This document shows, one piece after another, positions 11,571-23,545 of a DNA stretch of 64,000 nt. Below the pieces are notes generated by a model. The model was not told where the DNA came from, did no database searches, and saw only the letters and a program-made list of their open reading frames with translations. Source of the stretch: Drechmeria coniospora (Eukaryota; Ascomycota; Sordariomycetes; Hypocreales; Ophiocordycipitaceae); NCBI RefSeq assembly GCF_001625195.1, contig NC_054390.1, forward strand, positions 7,785,222 to 7,849,221, given 5' to 3'. Every line of letters begins with the position of its first letter. Position 1 is the stretch's first letter. A program made the translations under genes and the position numbers.

Positions 11571-12665
11571 AGCCAACATTTTCGTGACGAATGTTACATA
11601 CTGCAATAAAGTTTGCAGCGCCTTCCCTCCCTGACATGGAGCCAAAGTATAACATGCAACGGTTCTTTGGCCTGATTTCGCTTTCCAGCTCTGCCTCGAC
11701 TCGCGATTATTGCCACCAGTCTGGATTCATAGCGGTCAATGGGGGAGGGTGGCAAAGCGCGACAGAATGGCCAGATCTTGTTGTCCGTCAATATCAAAAA
11801 TCGTAGGACACGGCATCCAGCTGCGACGAGCGATATCGTACGATGGTCCAATGGAGCTGGCGATTGCGAATCATGCGTCGACTTGCACGTTGTCGGCGGT
11901 CGAGCTTGCAATCAATGCACAGTAAGCACGTGCACATACTGTACATGTACTGCTAGCAACCTAGTACCTACCTACTGTACTTACCGTAAATGTACTTCAG
12001 TAAGTACAGTGTAACACAGAAAGAACGTCGTGTACTTACAAGAAAATACGCCTACTGTACTTACCTATACAGTACTGTATTGTAGTACAGTTTATTCCAT
12101 ACTACCTTGCTTACTTACAGTACAGTGCATTGCAGTTACAGTACATGTAATACAACTACTTGCTCGTTGGACATGATTGTCCATTGGGAATTTTGTCCCC
12201 TCCAGATCCTCACCTGGGCCATGATTGGCCTACAGCAAGTACCTCTGCTGGCCATGGCCAAGCCCTCATGGCGAGCGGTCGGAACGTCCTGCCGAGTTTC
12301 ACCCGACGAGGGACATTCTCGCCACCTTGAGCTTATCACCTATCGGGCCCAAACCGGACTAGTGCACAAGGAACAGTCATCCCCTCCCAATGACTGCACA
12401 CGAGGAATTTTGATAGTTGCAGCCGAAATAACCCAGTTTCTGTCCGAAGGCTCCAGCACAGCGACGACGTTCCGACAATCCCCCGTCGACGCTCCTGACG
12501 CTCTCGGAGATTTACCCCCCCCCCCATCTCAACTTGCAACCTACCGACGGGCGCCATCTCGACTTCGACCGCGACGCCCGCGCCGAGTTCGAAGATTGCC
12601 AGCAGAGCAGCCAGCAGTTGTCTCACGCGATTGCCCCGCCGAACCTTCGCCCACCCGCCATCACC
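11571..12665. other. Intergenic with eIF2-gamma promoter
   Basis: No coding region supported. It contains a GTAC-rich island at about 11935-12150 and, from about 12500, a C-rich leader (CCCCCCCCCC near 12516) running into the eIF2-gamma start codon. Confidence 0.5.
11935..12150. repeat. GTAC-rich repeat island 3
   Basis: Runs such as TACTGTACATGTACTG, CTACTGTACTTACC and ACAGTACTGTATTGTAGTACAG, with the same words as the other islands but fewer CGGAG elements. Confidence 0.65.
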
Positions 12666-14345
12666 ATGTCTGCCAACGGCGACCACAAATACGACGACAT
12701 CGAGTCCGAGTCCGACTCGGGCGAGTCGTTTGACGGCCACCACGACGTCGGCGACGGATTCGAGGGCAAGTCTCTCAAGTCGGCCCTCAAGAACCCGAAC
12801 CCCGTCATCCCCGACAACACCGTCCAAAGGCCCCCGCTGCCCCCGCAAACCGATCCGAAAGATCTTGACGTCGCCAGCCTCACCCCCCTCACCCCGGAGA
12901 TTATCGCTCGGCAAGCGACGATCAACATTGGGACCATCGGCCATGTCGCCCACGGCAAATCAACCGTCGTCAAGGCCATCTCGGGCGTCCAGACAGTTCG
13001 CTTCAAGAATGAGCTGATCCGCAACATCACCATCAAGCTGGGCTACGCCAACGCCAAGATATACAAGTGCGACAACCAAGAGTGCCCGCGACCCGGCTGC
13101 TACCGAAGTTACAAGAGCGAGAAGGAGGTTGATCCTCCTTGCGAGCGCGACGGCTGCAAGGGAACCTACAGGCTACTGCGACACGTCTCGTGAGTCCCCG
13201 CCCCCTCTGTTGTTCGACGTCGTCGCGGCGGAGGCTACCGTGTCTAATCAGCGTGCCGACAGCTTTGTCGACTGCCCCGGTCACGACATTCTCATGAGCA
13301 CCATGTTGTCGGGCGCCGCCGTCATGGACGCCGCCCTCCTCCTCATCGCCGGCAATGAATCGTGCCCCCAGCCTCAGACGTCGGAGCATCTGGCTGCCAT
13401 CGAGATCATGAAGCTCGACAAGATCATCATCCTGCAGAACAAGGTCGATCTCATGAGGGAAGAGGCCGCTCAGCAACACTACAGCTCCATCCTCAAATTC
13501 ATCCGCGGAACGGTCGCCGGCAAGTCGCCCGTCATCCCCATCTCGGCCCAGCTCAAGTTCAACATCGACGCCGTCAACGAGGCCATCGTCAACACCATCC
13601 CCGTGCCTCCTAGGGACTTCAGCATGGACCCCCACATGATCGTCATCCGATCGTTTGACGTGAACAAGCCCGGTGCCGAGATTGACGAGCTGAAGGGTGG
13701 TGTTGCCGGCGGTAGCATCCTGCACGGCGTTGTCAAGCTCGGTGACGAGATTGAGATCCGACCCGGCATCGTCTCCCGCGACGACAGCGGTGCCCTGAAA
13801 TGCACCCCCATCTTCAGCAGGATCGTCTCCCTCAACTCCGAGGCCAACGACCTCAAGTACGCCGTCCCCGGTGGTCTGATCGGTGTCGGTACCCGCATCG
13901 ACCCCACCCTCTGCCGAGCCGATCGTCTCGTCGGCTTCGTCCTCGGCCTCAAGGGCAGGCTTCCCGAGATTTACAGCGAGATCGAGGTCAACTTTTACCT
14001 CCTCCGCCGCCTGCTCGGAGTGAGGACCGCCGACGGCAAGCAGGCCAAGGTGGCCAAGCTGGCCAAGAACGAGGTCATCATGGTCAACATCGGTTCCACC
14101 TCGACCGGTGCCAAGGTCGCCGCCATCAAGAACGACGCCGCCAAGCTGGTCCTCACCAGCCCCGCCTGCACAAACATCGGCGAGAAGGTTGCCTTGAGTC
14201 GACGTATCGAGAAGCACTGGCGTCTCATCGGTTGGGCAACCATCGCCGCGTAAGCTTACCCCCACCCCCCTCTGCCCGGCCACGCCGCCAGCTGCTAACT
14301 CGGAACGGTAGTGGTGTCACTCTGGAGCCCAGCACGACGTCGTAA
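12666..14345 (+). CDS. GCD11: Translation initiation factor eIF2 subunit gamma
   Basis: Three exons, 12666-13189, 13263-14249 and 14312-14345, give 514 residues; yeast Gcd11 is of similar size. The GTPase motifs are clear: G1 GHVAHGKST at 92-100, G3 DCPGHD near 178-183, G4 NKVD and a G5-like SAQLKFNID. Cys135, Cys140, Cys145, Cys159 and Cys164 form the knuckle typical of eIF2-gamma. Downstream are the two beta-barrel domains, ending in [12 protein letters not shown]. In the cytosol it binds GTP and initiator Met-tRNA as part of the eIF2 ternary complex. The N-terminal 60 residues are acidic and variable, as in other fungi. The last exon is only 34 nt, preceded by a good branch site (GCTAAC) and CGGTAG acceptor. 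Confidence 0.97.
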
Positions 14346-14726
14346 CAGCCGCGTCGAGCCCGCGCAGAGCTTGGCGTTTTGACGAAATTGCTTACCGCAT
14401 TCCCGACATTGCTCGCAAGCTGTACTGATGAAAACGGGCAAGGCGAGCCCTCGAGGTGACGGTGGAGTAGACTGCCAGAGCTTCATGACAGGTCGGTACT
14501 CGAAAAAGCGGCGATGGGGGGGCATTCGAGGCGAGAGATTGCATCCTCGTGCGAACGGGGTCGTTTAGGAGCACGGGATGGCCGCATGCTGGTTGGAGAT
14601 AGAGATAGGTACATTGGCGGGCTGTGGGTCTGTTCAAGAAGCAAATAGCAGTGTTCAACAGCCGAAGGAGGTCGAGCTTGGACAAAGGCTCCGATGGCCC
14701 GATTGCTGGTACGGTACTTTGGTGCT
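14346..14726. other. Convergent intergenic spacer
   Basis: 3' regions of eIF2-gamma (plus) and the DUF5102 gene (minus) meet here. Nothing else recognised. Confidence 0.55.
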
Positions 14727-16200
14727 CTACTTGCGTACCTTCCGCGCATGCTTGACGAGGTTTTCTATCACCCCCTCGAATGCCTCGCGGTCACCGATCT
14801 TCTCATCTGTCCGTTTTTGCCAATACTCCAACGCGTCCTTTGCCGCGCCCTGCATGTCTTCCAGCTTCGCCACGTGCGACTCAAGCTCCTCCATCGTCAT
14901 TCCGTCAAGGGCCTCGTCTGTCGTGGTGCAGAGATAGCGAGCGCCGACGAGGTCGAGCTGCGGCTGCGGCGGTGGCCCTTTCCGCCTTTTCGACTCCTTC
15001 GGCCGACCTTGGGTGTCCACCGAGGTGGAGGAGGCGTTTCTTTCGCCGTGTCGCAGTCGCGACACCCCCCTGGAATCCGTCGAGTTACGAGGAGAGTTGA
15101 CGGTGACGTTGAGGGAGGGCAATACGAGCTTCTTCTGCTTAGAAGCGGGGAGGATCTCATCAAGGTCCACGGGTACACCGAGAGAAACGAGGAACAGGCG
15201 GCGCGTCCGGGACCGGATCCAGTCCGGAGGTGCCAACGGCGGGGGTGCGACGAGCTGTGACCACAGCGACGCCGATCTAGGTGTGATGAATGTGGATGAA
15301 TCTCTCGGGAGGGGCGCTGGCGTTGCAAAGTCGAGTGCCTCGGGCGGGAAGAGAGCATCAATGTGCGGTTGAGTGGCTGAGGTGACTTTGTCCGTGCTCA
15401 AATCGTCAAACTCAAGTATCGGCTAGGAAGGTCACGGTGAGCAATGTCCACAAAGGGGTTAGAATCGTGCTCACAAATGGCAGAGCTGAAGGCTGTATCG
15501 GACTAGGAGATGGCGTTGTCCATGTCGCTGGAGCTTGTTGAAAGCCATCCTCAAAGTCGTCAAACTCATCATCATGATGGCCACCTTCGGCAAAATCGTC
15601 AAAGTCTTCCCCGAAATCTTCATCCAAATCCTCATTGCGATCGTGACTCTCATCATCGGACTGTACTACAATACTCGGCACGGAAACTGGACTGCGAATA
15701 TTCTCGGCTTCGGCCGTGCAATAACTTGGCTCATGGTCAGAGGCCTCCCTATCCGCGAACTCGGGACCCTCGTCGCCCTCTGCTGCCGAGTGCATCATGG
15801 AATTGTCCGCAGAAACGGCTGGATCCTGATGGCCTTGGTCTTTGTCTTTGTCTTCTTCGTCATCGTAATCTTCGGCTTCGGCTTCGTCTTCGTCTTCGTC
15901 TTCGTCTTTGTCTTGTCGTTCCTCAAGCGCGTCGGTGCTGGGGACCTCGTCATGCACGGGCGAAGGCTGGTCGTTGCTCTCGTCAAGGCTCCTTTTTGGG
16001 ATCGGTGAGCTGCAATTGATGGCCTCTAGAACAGATTTTGCATCGGCAAACTGATCATCTTCATCAGAAGACTCCGCTGCAACACTGTCAGCTTAATTGA
16101 TATGTCAGTGACGGAGTGCGGTGCACGCACATGATCGAGGAGCTCCCGAGCTTGACACGCTGATCTCGGGCAGAGATTCGAGAGTCTCTGGTTCCTCCAT
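14727..16200 (-). CDS. DUF5102 / Laa2-like clathrin-adaptor accessory protein
   Basis: Three exons, 16200-16131, 16076-15475 and 15422-14727, with 54- and 52-nt introns (GTGCGT...TTGCAG and GTGAGC...CCTAG) give 455 residues with intact frame. The N-terminus has SSDEDDQFADAKSVLEAI. A very acidic middle (long DE/KD runs) ends in repeated acidic-Phe motifs (EDFGEDFDDFAE, DDEFDDFEDGF) of the kind that binds clathrin-adaptor ear domains. The C-terminal half has the conserved block SLWSQLVAPPPLAPPDW...RRLFLVSLGVPVDLDE and a coiled coil. This architecture resembles the fungal DUF5102 family that I associate with yeast Laa2, an AP-1 partner in trans-Golgi/endosome traffic. Assignment is from pattern recall, so the name is tentative. 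The start was chosen because upstream sequence in the same frame has no ATG. Confidence 0.7.
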
Positions 16201-16828
16201 TGTCTTGCAGCCAAGATCTATCACGAATCCCGCGTCTATAATACCTCCAGAACATCCGGCGATGTCGTCGTTGGAGAAAGTCGTGGATTGAAATACGGGA
16301 AACCGATGCGGCGAACCCTGCGAAATCAAGCAGCGAGATCCGGGAATCGAGGGGACAGAAGCTTCGCAATGAACAGGAATAAACCGGGGGTGTCCGTTCT
16401 GCGAAGGGTATCCAATCGCCTGAGGCCGTGGGTCGTGACGTCTGAATATTCGTTGTAGAGTAATGTGAGGCCCTGTTGTCTTCCAGGTCTCCCAAGTCCA
16501 TCACGTGGAGCTAAACTGCACTGAGGCAGCGCTGCATTGCGGCGTTAATAATACCCCACACAGCGCAGCGGTGCGACCAGGCAGGCCTGTGTCTGCTCCA
16601 CGCGTTGCCCAGTAAGTACTGCTACGCAAGTGCATCACAAAAAAAGCTTCGGCAACGAGATCGCTGCCTCGATCATTCACCCCGGGGCATCTCATCACCT
16701 CGACATCGGACACTTGATCCATCCATTCCATTCCACCAGGCATGGTGGCCTTTTGAAACTTCGATTTCTTCATTCCTTGATCCCCCTTGCCTGCAAACTA
16801 TCGTCGGCACGAGTCGACCGACGGCGTC
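16201..16828. promoter_or_regulatory. Shared divergent promoter, DUF5102 gene / NSP1
   Basis: 628 nt separate the start codons of the minus-strand DUF5102 gene and the plus-strand NSP1 gene, so both promoters must lie here. A minus-strand frame (16501-16200) is open but contributes no conserved sequence and is best read as untranslated leader. Confidence 0.5.
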
Positions 16829-18893
16829 ATGTCGTTCACCTTCAAACCCGTGGGCACATCGAGCGCGTCAAATGCCGACTCGACGGCAACAGCAAATGCT
16901 CCTGCCAGCAACATGTTTGGCTCAGCTGCCGGTGGTGGTACCCCGGCGTTCTCGTTCGCAAGTACGGGCGATGCATCTGCTGGCAAGAGCACCACCACTC
17001 CGAGCAACACGGGCTCCGTGTTTGGGCAGCTGAGCAGCGATACTGCCACGGCACCAAAGACAGATGCCAACCTTTTCGCTTCCAACACGCCTCCTGCACC
17101 AGCATCTGGAGGTATATTTGGAGGCTCCGGCACAACGACAAGCACTCCGACATCCAACATGTTTGCGGGCGTCGGCAGCTCGAGCGGCGGAGGCCTGTTC
17201 GCATCCCAGGGCAGTGCTCCCCAGGGCCAAGCGACGACGTCAAACTTGTTCGGCAACACCGACAAATCTTTGTTTGGAAAAAATACCGACGGTTCAGGCA
17301 ACACGCAAGCCGCTGCAGCAGCCACTCCTGCGAAACCCTTTCTCGCCCTCAACTCCACAACGCCGGCAGGAGCACCGCCCGCAAATTCGTCCAACGCTGG
17401 CACGGGCGCGATGGGAAGTGCGGCATCAATGCCAAACGCAGCCAACGCGCCGAAGCCGACTGTTGCTCCCTCTGCTTCTGGCCTTTTTGCCGGAACCCCG
17501 GCAGCTCCCAGCGTACCCGGTAACGGAGGCGGACTTTTCGGTGCCAAGCAAGCTTCGGCATCGGGGGCGACTTCTTCTGGGCTCTTTGCCGGTGCCGGGA
17601 GCAGCTCTACTCCATCCACCACAGCAGCACCGGTCGGTGGTGCTAAGCCTTCGGCAACCTCCATGTTCGGCGCTGCACAAGGTACACCCGCCGGTGCTGC
17701 ACCCGCCAGCGCTGCATCCGCCAATGCTCCATCGTCGGCGGCGGCGGCCGGGGGGCTTTTCAGCGCTGCCGCTGCCACCAATTCGGCCCCTTCTTCCACG
17801 CCTGCCATGGCGGCACCCTCGGCTGGAGGACTCTTCGGCAGCAAGCTAGCCGGCCCTGCAACGGCAGCTTCTTCTGCCACCCCGGCAGCAACGTCGACGG
17901 CTGGTGGCTTGTTTGGCAACGCCCAGTCGTCCACTACCAGTTCACCCGCACCCAAACCTGCGGGTTCGCTCTTCGGCGCAGCTCCTGCCGCCTCGCAACC
18001 TGCGCCGGCGGGCACGACGACGTCGTCCGCCGGGCCGACGACTTCGGCCCCCGCCGCCGGTGGCTTCTTTGGGGCCAAGCCATCTGCAGACAATGCGGCC
18101 ACGAAAAAAGACGGTTTGAAACTTGGCAGCCAGACTGGCTCGACGGCGGCGGCGCTTGGTGCCTCGACAAACGGACCGACATCTCAAATTCCTCGACTTA
18201 AGAACAAGACCATGGAGGACATTGTCACCCGGTGGGCGTCGGACCTTTCCAAGTATCAGAAAGAGTTCAAGGAGCAGGCCACCGTCGTGTCGAAGTGGGA
18301 CAGGAATCTGGTGGAGAACGGTGAAAAGATTCAAAAACTCTACCTGGACACGTTTGAGGCCGAACGAGCCAGCCATGAGATCGAGAGACAACTTGCAGGG
18401 GTTGAAAGTCAACAGGACGAGCTGGAAGCTTGGCTCAACCGATACGAGTCCGAGGTCCAGGAAATGTTCGCAAAGCAGCTTGGCTCCGGCGAACAGCTTG
18501 CCGGACCGGATCAAGAGCGCGAGCGGACCTACAAGCTAGCCGAGAAGCTGACGCAGCAGCTTGACGAGAAGTCGCGGGACCTCTCCAAGATGGTCAAGGA
18601 GATCAATGACATCTCCGGAACACTGACCAAGGGAGCCAAGGCGGAAGACCCTGTAGGTTGAAGCCGAATGACGGAATGCCGCTCATGCTAACTCGGCGAT
18701 ACAGCTAAGCCAGATTGTCCGTGTGCTGAACGGTCACCTCACCCAGCTGCAGTGGATCGATTCTAACGCCTCGGCCCTGCAAGCCAAGGTGTCGGCGGCA
18801 CAAAAGTCGGGCAGCACGCTGGGCAGCGGTTACGCGGCCGGAGACAGCGACGCGGCCGAGAGCTTCTACCGGTCGTACATGGGACGTCGATAG
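16829..18893 (+). CDS. NSP1: Nucleoporin Nsp1 (FG nucleoporin, central channel)
   Basis: Two exons, 16829-18652 and 18705-18893 (52-nt intron, donor GTAGGT, branch GCTAAC, acceptor ACAG), give 670 residues. Residues 1 to about 450 are Ala/Ser/Thr/Gly/Pro-rich with about a dozen FG or near-FG repeats (MFGSA, VFGQL, LFGNT, LFGAK, LFGSK, FFGAK and others). The C-terminal about 190 residues are the helical Nsp1_C domain (RLKNKTMEDIVTRW..., coiled coil) that in yeast assembles with Nup57/Nup49 or Nup82. The protein lines the nuclear pore and binds transport receptors. An in-frame ATG at 16787 would add 14 residues, but MSFTFKPVG at 16829 looks like the natural Nsp1 start. Long stop-free frames on the opposite strand are composition shadows of the repeats. 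Confidence 0.95.
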
Positions 18894-19242
18894 CATGGCT
18901 TTTGATGGAGAGGTTTCATTTTGGCCTTTGCCGTCGTGCGGGGGAGGAGTTACGGGGTGTGTAGCAGCACAATACGGGTATCAATCATGCGATACGATGA
19001 AGCAAATGGTACTCTGCAGAAGCTGGACCTATTCTACGCACTCGGGGCCATGGAGAGATCATCGCTCACCAGCTTCGAAACGGCCAAATGCAGGCCCTGG
19101 GTCGTCCAATTCGCGTACACTATCTGCATCATTTGTGGTGACGGTAGAAACGTCTTGCCACCGCCAAGATTATATGATACATATTTTGTCGAGTTTCGTC
19201 CAGACCTAGTTCTGTTCGCCACCCTGCTCCTTGGTTATCTCG
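18894..19242. other. Convergent intergenic spacer
   Basis: 3' sequences of NSP1 and the ATPase-inhibitor gene; no gene or repeat recognised. Confidence 0.5.
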
Positions 19243-19637
19243 TCACTGCGTGGCCGGAGTCAGTGTCTGGTGTGCAGGCGGCACGTGGTAGCGCGGAAGG
19301 GGGGGGACGAACATGTGCTTGGCGAGACGCTCGAGGTGCTGTTGCTGCTCGGTGAGCTTCTTCTTGAGCTCCAGGAGCTTCTCCTTCTCGCGCTGACGGA
19401 TGGCGTAGTCTTCGTTGGCGCGTTCACGTCTCTGGAAGGCATCACTGCATTTCCGCTCTCGTTAGCTCACGCCCACCACTGGTTGATATGATGGGTGAGG
19501 GTTAGAAAAACGCACCCTTGGCCACCTGTCTTGGGGGGGGCGCCAGTGTCGCCCTGAGCCATGGCTCGAGTGGTGGTGGACAAGGCCGCACGAAGGGGAC
19601 GGGTGACCGCCCTCGCGGAAAAGGTAGTGCGGAGCAT
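19243..19637 (-). CDS. INH1: Mitochondrial F1-ATPase inhibitor (IF1)
   Basis: Two exons, 19637-19516 and 19444-19243 (71-nt intron, GTGCGT...TGCAG, good CTAAC), give 107 residues. The first about 25 residues are a classic matrix-targeting presequence (MLRTTFSARAVTRPLRAAL, Arg-rich, no acids). The core GDAFQRREKANED-type block is present as GDAFQRRERANEDYAIRQREKE, followed by a Lys/Glu/Gln coiled coil (LLELKKKLTEQQQHLERLAKHM). IF1 inserts into the F1 catalytic interface and blocks ATP hydrolysis when the membrane potential collapses. The last about 20 residues (Pro-rich after the coiled coil) are not conserved as far as I recall; a further small intron removing them cannot be excluded. Confidence 0.9.
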
Positions 19638-19869
19638 GATGGGCGATGTCTGATGGTGGTAATCGGAGGAGGAAGAGAAGGAAAGAATTGACGTCGAATG
19701 GGCCTCCGGGGGTGGAAGAAGTGGGTGCAATCGAAGGCGTGGGGAGCACAAGCTGGTATGGCCTGACCTGGGTGCTTCGCCGCAAGTGTGAGTGGATAGA
19801 TGGGTGGATGAGAAGTGGCTAGTGAGCTACCTCGGGATCTGTGGCTAGTGGTGGCGAATGAAGCTTTCG

Positions 19870-20300
19870 AGTATTACTGTATTACGTGTACAATTATTAC
19901 TGCAAGCATTATCCGTACTTGTACTTACTAGGAATTAAGTACTCCGTAAGTACTTGTACTGTACTCCATACAGTAGATAAATACTTACAAGAACATGTAC
20001 ATTCATGTAAGAAATGCTAGGCACTTGTACTGTAAGATCCTCCGTAGGTTTGTCTCTGCTGGCCCGGAGTAAGAAGCAGTACGGAGTACGGACGGAGTTG
20101 TAGAATTGAGATGCTTCTATACCTAGTATTATAATGTTCTTCGTACTTGTACACGTCTTAGACGTACGGAGTACGGAGTGCACGTGCAATACTTGGGGCT
20201 TGTAGCTGGAGGGCTTTTTACAGCTACAACTATTACTCCGCACACCTACTGGACTTGGTACATCTAAGTACTAGGTACTGTAGGGGTACAGTGTTATTAA
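19870..20300. repeat. GTAC-rich repeat island 4
   Basis: Words such as AGTACTCCGTAAGTACTTGTACTG, CAGTACGGAGTACGG, GACGTACGGAGTACGGAG and AAGTACTAGGTACTG. Located between the IF1 gene and the 14-3-3 leader. Confidence 0.75.
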
Positions 20301-21199
20301 GTACCTAAGGAGTACTCCCCTCATGCAGTATTATTGCTGCGCTGTACGGGGTCCCTACGAGTACCTCGCCGATACTCGTTTTGTGTGCTGATACAGGTAG
20401 GCATACTCTCGTACTCGTCGTTTATTGCCGAGCTGTGTTAATGCATGACAAATTCCCTCGTTGCCAAAAACTGTACCGTTTGTTTGTGATGCGGAACAGT
20501 ACTTGGGTAGGGAAATGGACGGCATTCCAGGAGAGGTACTCCGAGACCTGAATCAGATCCGGTGGTTCGTCATGGACGACCTCCGAGTGCATCACCTTCA
20601 TGGAAGAAAGTTGCGTAGAATGATCTCTTATTCCCATCCGAACAAGGTAGCGGCGGCATACACAAAGGAGAGGAGGTGAGAGAACAAGGAAACTGGGCGT
20701 CCCCCAAGTGAATGCATCAATGCAAGGTAGATCGCGGTCGATGTGGTTTTATGGATCGCGCCACCGGAAGCCGTCCTCTATGCTCTCGCTCGTACATGTA
20801 TGCTGCAAAGTATTGGAATATTCCACTCCGTGTAATCGCGCATGCGCAATCGCTCTGTGGCCATGACTGCAGGAAATGGTACACATGTACGCATGGGTCG
20901 TGTATGGTGGCCGCTTTATGAAGGACTTGGAGATCAGTAATGGTGGCAAATCATCGTTTAGCTATATCAACGACAACCCTCCACCAGGCATCTGTGCATA
21001 CAATTAATAATACTACTTACTTATACACATGCAAACAAGAACGCAGAGGTAGAGCGAGCAGACTTGCACGAGGCCGTTGGAGCATCGGAGTACGTGTACG
21101 TCGATCACCTGTGACCCTCGAGAGTCCAGGGTAGGTTGAGGTACGTGTCAGCGGAGACAGGGAGCCAGGCTTCATCGAGGACAGGGCGTGACAAGGAAG

Positions 21200-21420
21200 A
21201 AGTACCCCAAAGTACTTGTACTTACAGTACATGCGCATTCAAGTATACAAGCAAGTACATGTACACTAAGTACTGTACCCATGGAACACTGGGAGTTTCG
21301 GAAAGGTACTGGTACTTGAGGCCATTGCCTTCTTCGCCCGGCATGTGAGGCTTTTCCGGCGGGGCTTGCCGTACCGATGTACTGGTACTCATCCATGCCT
21401 GGCCGAGTGCGGCGCGTTAC
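21200..21420. repeat. GTAC-rich repeat island 5
   Basis: Sparse copy of the same vocabulary (AAGTACTTGTACTTACAGTAC, AAGTACATGTACACTAAGTACTG, CGATGTACTGGTACTC), merging with the start of the C-rich region before the 14-3-3 gene. Confidence 0.55.
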
Positions 21421-22468
21421 TTGCGTGAGCGAAGCCCCTCCCAATGAGGAGTTGGTCATCCCTGCAGAAAATTGTACCCGAACTGGACAGGACTGGAAGG
21501 GAAAGGGCGATTTGGGGACAGGAGTCCTCGTTACCCACAGCACACTTCACTAGGCGCATTGCATCAGTACTTGCGCCGCACGCAAGGAACGGTACGTGTA
21601 CAAGTACCTACGCTGACCTCGCTCAGCGCTACCTACCTGCCGCTGCTCGTTCCGGCCTCCGTCCCCCAAACCCCTTCCCACTTTCCACCTATCTCTACCT
21701 CTACCTTCCACCGCCACGCTTCTTCTTCCACTCATCACGAAAACCGTCTCCCAACAAAAGATTCATCCGCCATCCGCCGCGCCCGCGCACCGTTGTCCCT
21801 TTCTCGTCCGTATTTACAATCCTTTTCGGTTCCAAAACCTCTCGTCTTGTTCACGAGCTTCCGACTCGGTAAGTTTTGCTTGCGTGTCCTACCTGCCTCG
21901 TCCCCTGGCGCACCGCACCCCTCCCTCCCCTCTGTCGTCATGGTGCTCCTCCGCTCCCTCGGACGAGATTGGCACAGCAATAATGGCCGGCCTGCCCCCG
22001 TGAAGCCGGCATCAAGACTTGGCCGCATCGAAGACCACGTCGTCTCCGGGGCACCCGAATTCGTCTCGCCCGCGAAGGAGGGGACGGGCAGCGCCTACGT
22101 TCAACCGTCGTCAAAGCCTCGTGGTCCCCCTCCCCCTCCCCCACCACCACCACGGCGACGGGCCTCACCGTCGGGAGCAGGGGCGGATTCCGCGGCGACA
22201 CATGCTCTCGGCCTGCAGCGACGCCTTGCCTGGCGCTCTTCGCCGCAGCCAGTGCTGCGTTGATGGGGTCGTCGGACCACGAGGCTTGCGGCTGCCACAT
22301 GGCCTGTTGCGCTGCATCCCTGCGGCTGGCTCCAGTTCCACCATCACGCAATTCCCGTGCTTTCTCGTCAGCCGCCGTCCAAGAGGGCTCATTGCCGGCG
22401 AAGACGCGCCGATGACGTGGCAAACCTGCTGACGTCCCATGTCCGTCCAGCTCAATCTCATCGCCAAA

Positions 22469-23545
22469 ATGGGTCACGAAGATGCCGTCTATCTGGCCAA
22501 GCTTGCCGAGCAGGCTGAGCGCTATGAGGGTAAGTCATCCGTCTCACCCATCTGCTTAGCGGCAGCCGCCATCGCGCTGACGCCTCCGCCACCACAGAGA
22601 TGGTCGACAACATGAAGATTGTCGCTGGTGAGGATCGCGACCTCACCGTCGAGGAGCGCAACCTCCTCTCCGTCGCCTACAAGAACGTCATTGGCGCTCG
22701 CCGCGCCTCTTGGAGAATAGTCACGTCCATTGAGCAGAAGGAGGAGTCCAAGGGCAACTCGTCCCAGGTCACCCTCATCAAGGAGTACCGACAGAAGATC
22801 GAGGCCGAGCTCGCCAAGATCTGCGACGACATCCTCGACGTCCTTGACAAGCACCTGATCCCCTCGGCCAAGTCCGGCGAGTCCAAGGTTTTCTACCACA
22901 AGATGTGAGTTGCGAAGCCTCGCCCCCCTCGCCCTCTGCCGTGCCGAGTCTCTCCGTCGGCGACGCGTGCTGACGATGAGATCAGGAAGGGTGATTACCA
23001 CCGATACCTCGCCGAGTTCGCCATCGGTGACCGCCGCAAGGATTCCGCCGACAAGTCTCTCGAGGCGTACAAGGCCGCCACCGAGGTTGCCCAAACCGAG
23101 CTGCCTCCCACCCACCCCATCCGCCTGGGACTTGCCCTGAACTTCTCCGTCTTCTACTACGAGATTCTCAACGCCCCCGACCAGGCTTGCCACCTGGCCA
23201 AGCAAGCCTTCGATGATGCCATTGCCGGTAAGACGATGCGACCCCTTCGAGGTCATGACGTTCGCCATCTGACGTGCGCACCGCAGAGCTCGACACCCTC
23301 AGCGAGGAGAGCTACAAGGACTCGACCCTGATCATGCAGCTCCTGCGCGACAACCTGGTACGTACCGCAACCGGTGACGGTCGTCGAGGGCGAGGACTAA
23401 CTCCCATCAGACCCTCTGGACTTCGTCCGAGGCCGAGACCACTGGCACCGCTGGCCAGGCCGAAGCTCCCGCCAAGGAGGAGACCGCTACCGGAGCTGCC
23501 GAGACGGGTGCTTCCACCGAGGAGGCCAAGGCGGCTGCTGAGTAG
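22469..23545 (+). CDS. BMH1: 14-3-3 protein
   Basis: Five exons, 22469-22529, 22598-22904, 22986-23227, 23287-23357 and 23411-23545, give 271 residues in frame. The sequence follows the 14-3-3 fold: [22 protein letters not shown], then the signatures [20 protein letters not shown] (phosphopeptide groove Lys/Arg) and YHRYLAEF (groove Arg-Tyr pair), then [14 protein letters not shown] and [17 protein letters not shown]. The C-terminal tail is Ala/Glu/Thr-rich and variable. It is a cytosolic dimeric adaptor that binds phosphoserine/phosphothreonine motifs of many signalling proteins. All four introns are GT-AG. The symbol follows the yeast paralogue; filamentous fungi usually have two 14-3-3 genes and only one is in this window. 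Confidence 0.96.

Larger units (their letters stand above)
19638..22468. other. Long intergenic stretch incl. 14-3-3 leader
   Basis: No supported gene. It includes GTAC-rich islands at 19870-20300 and 21200-21420. From about 21620 the plus strand becomes CT- and C-rich, as expected for the promoter and long 5' leader of the 14-3-3 gene, including a CCCCCTCCCCC run near 22128. A 263-codon plus-strand frame (21472-22263) is compositionally non-coding. A spliced 5' leader is likely but I cannot place its introns. Confidence 0.45.

Noticed and set aside
13033..14283. 416-codon minus-strand open frame opposite eIF2-gamma
   Set aside because: Antisense shadow of strongly codon-biased eIF2-gamma exons, rich in Gly/Asp/Val as such shadows are.
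16201..16501. Upstream exon for the DUF5102 gene starting at an ATG at 16501 (MDLGDLEDNR)
   Set aside because: That frame does not connect to MEEPETLESLPEIS at 16200 without an unsupported intron, and the conserved protein begins naturally at 16200.
16798..18102. 434-codon minus-strand open frame opposite NSP1
   Set aside because: Shadow of the Ala/Ser/Gly repeat codons of the FG region; low complexity and antisense to a clear gene.
21472..22263. 263-codon plus-strand open frame before the 14-3-3 gene
   Set aside because: Composition is Ser/Pro/Arg/His of a CT-rich leader, it changes character along its length, and the 14-3-3 start lies downstream in another frame; treated as promoter and untranslated leader.
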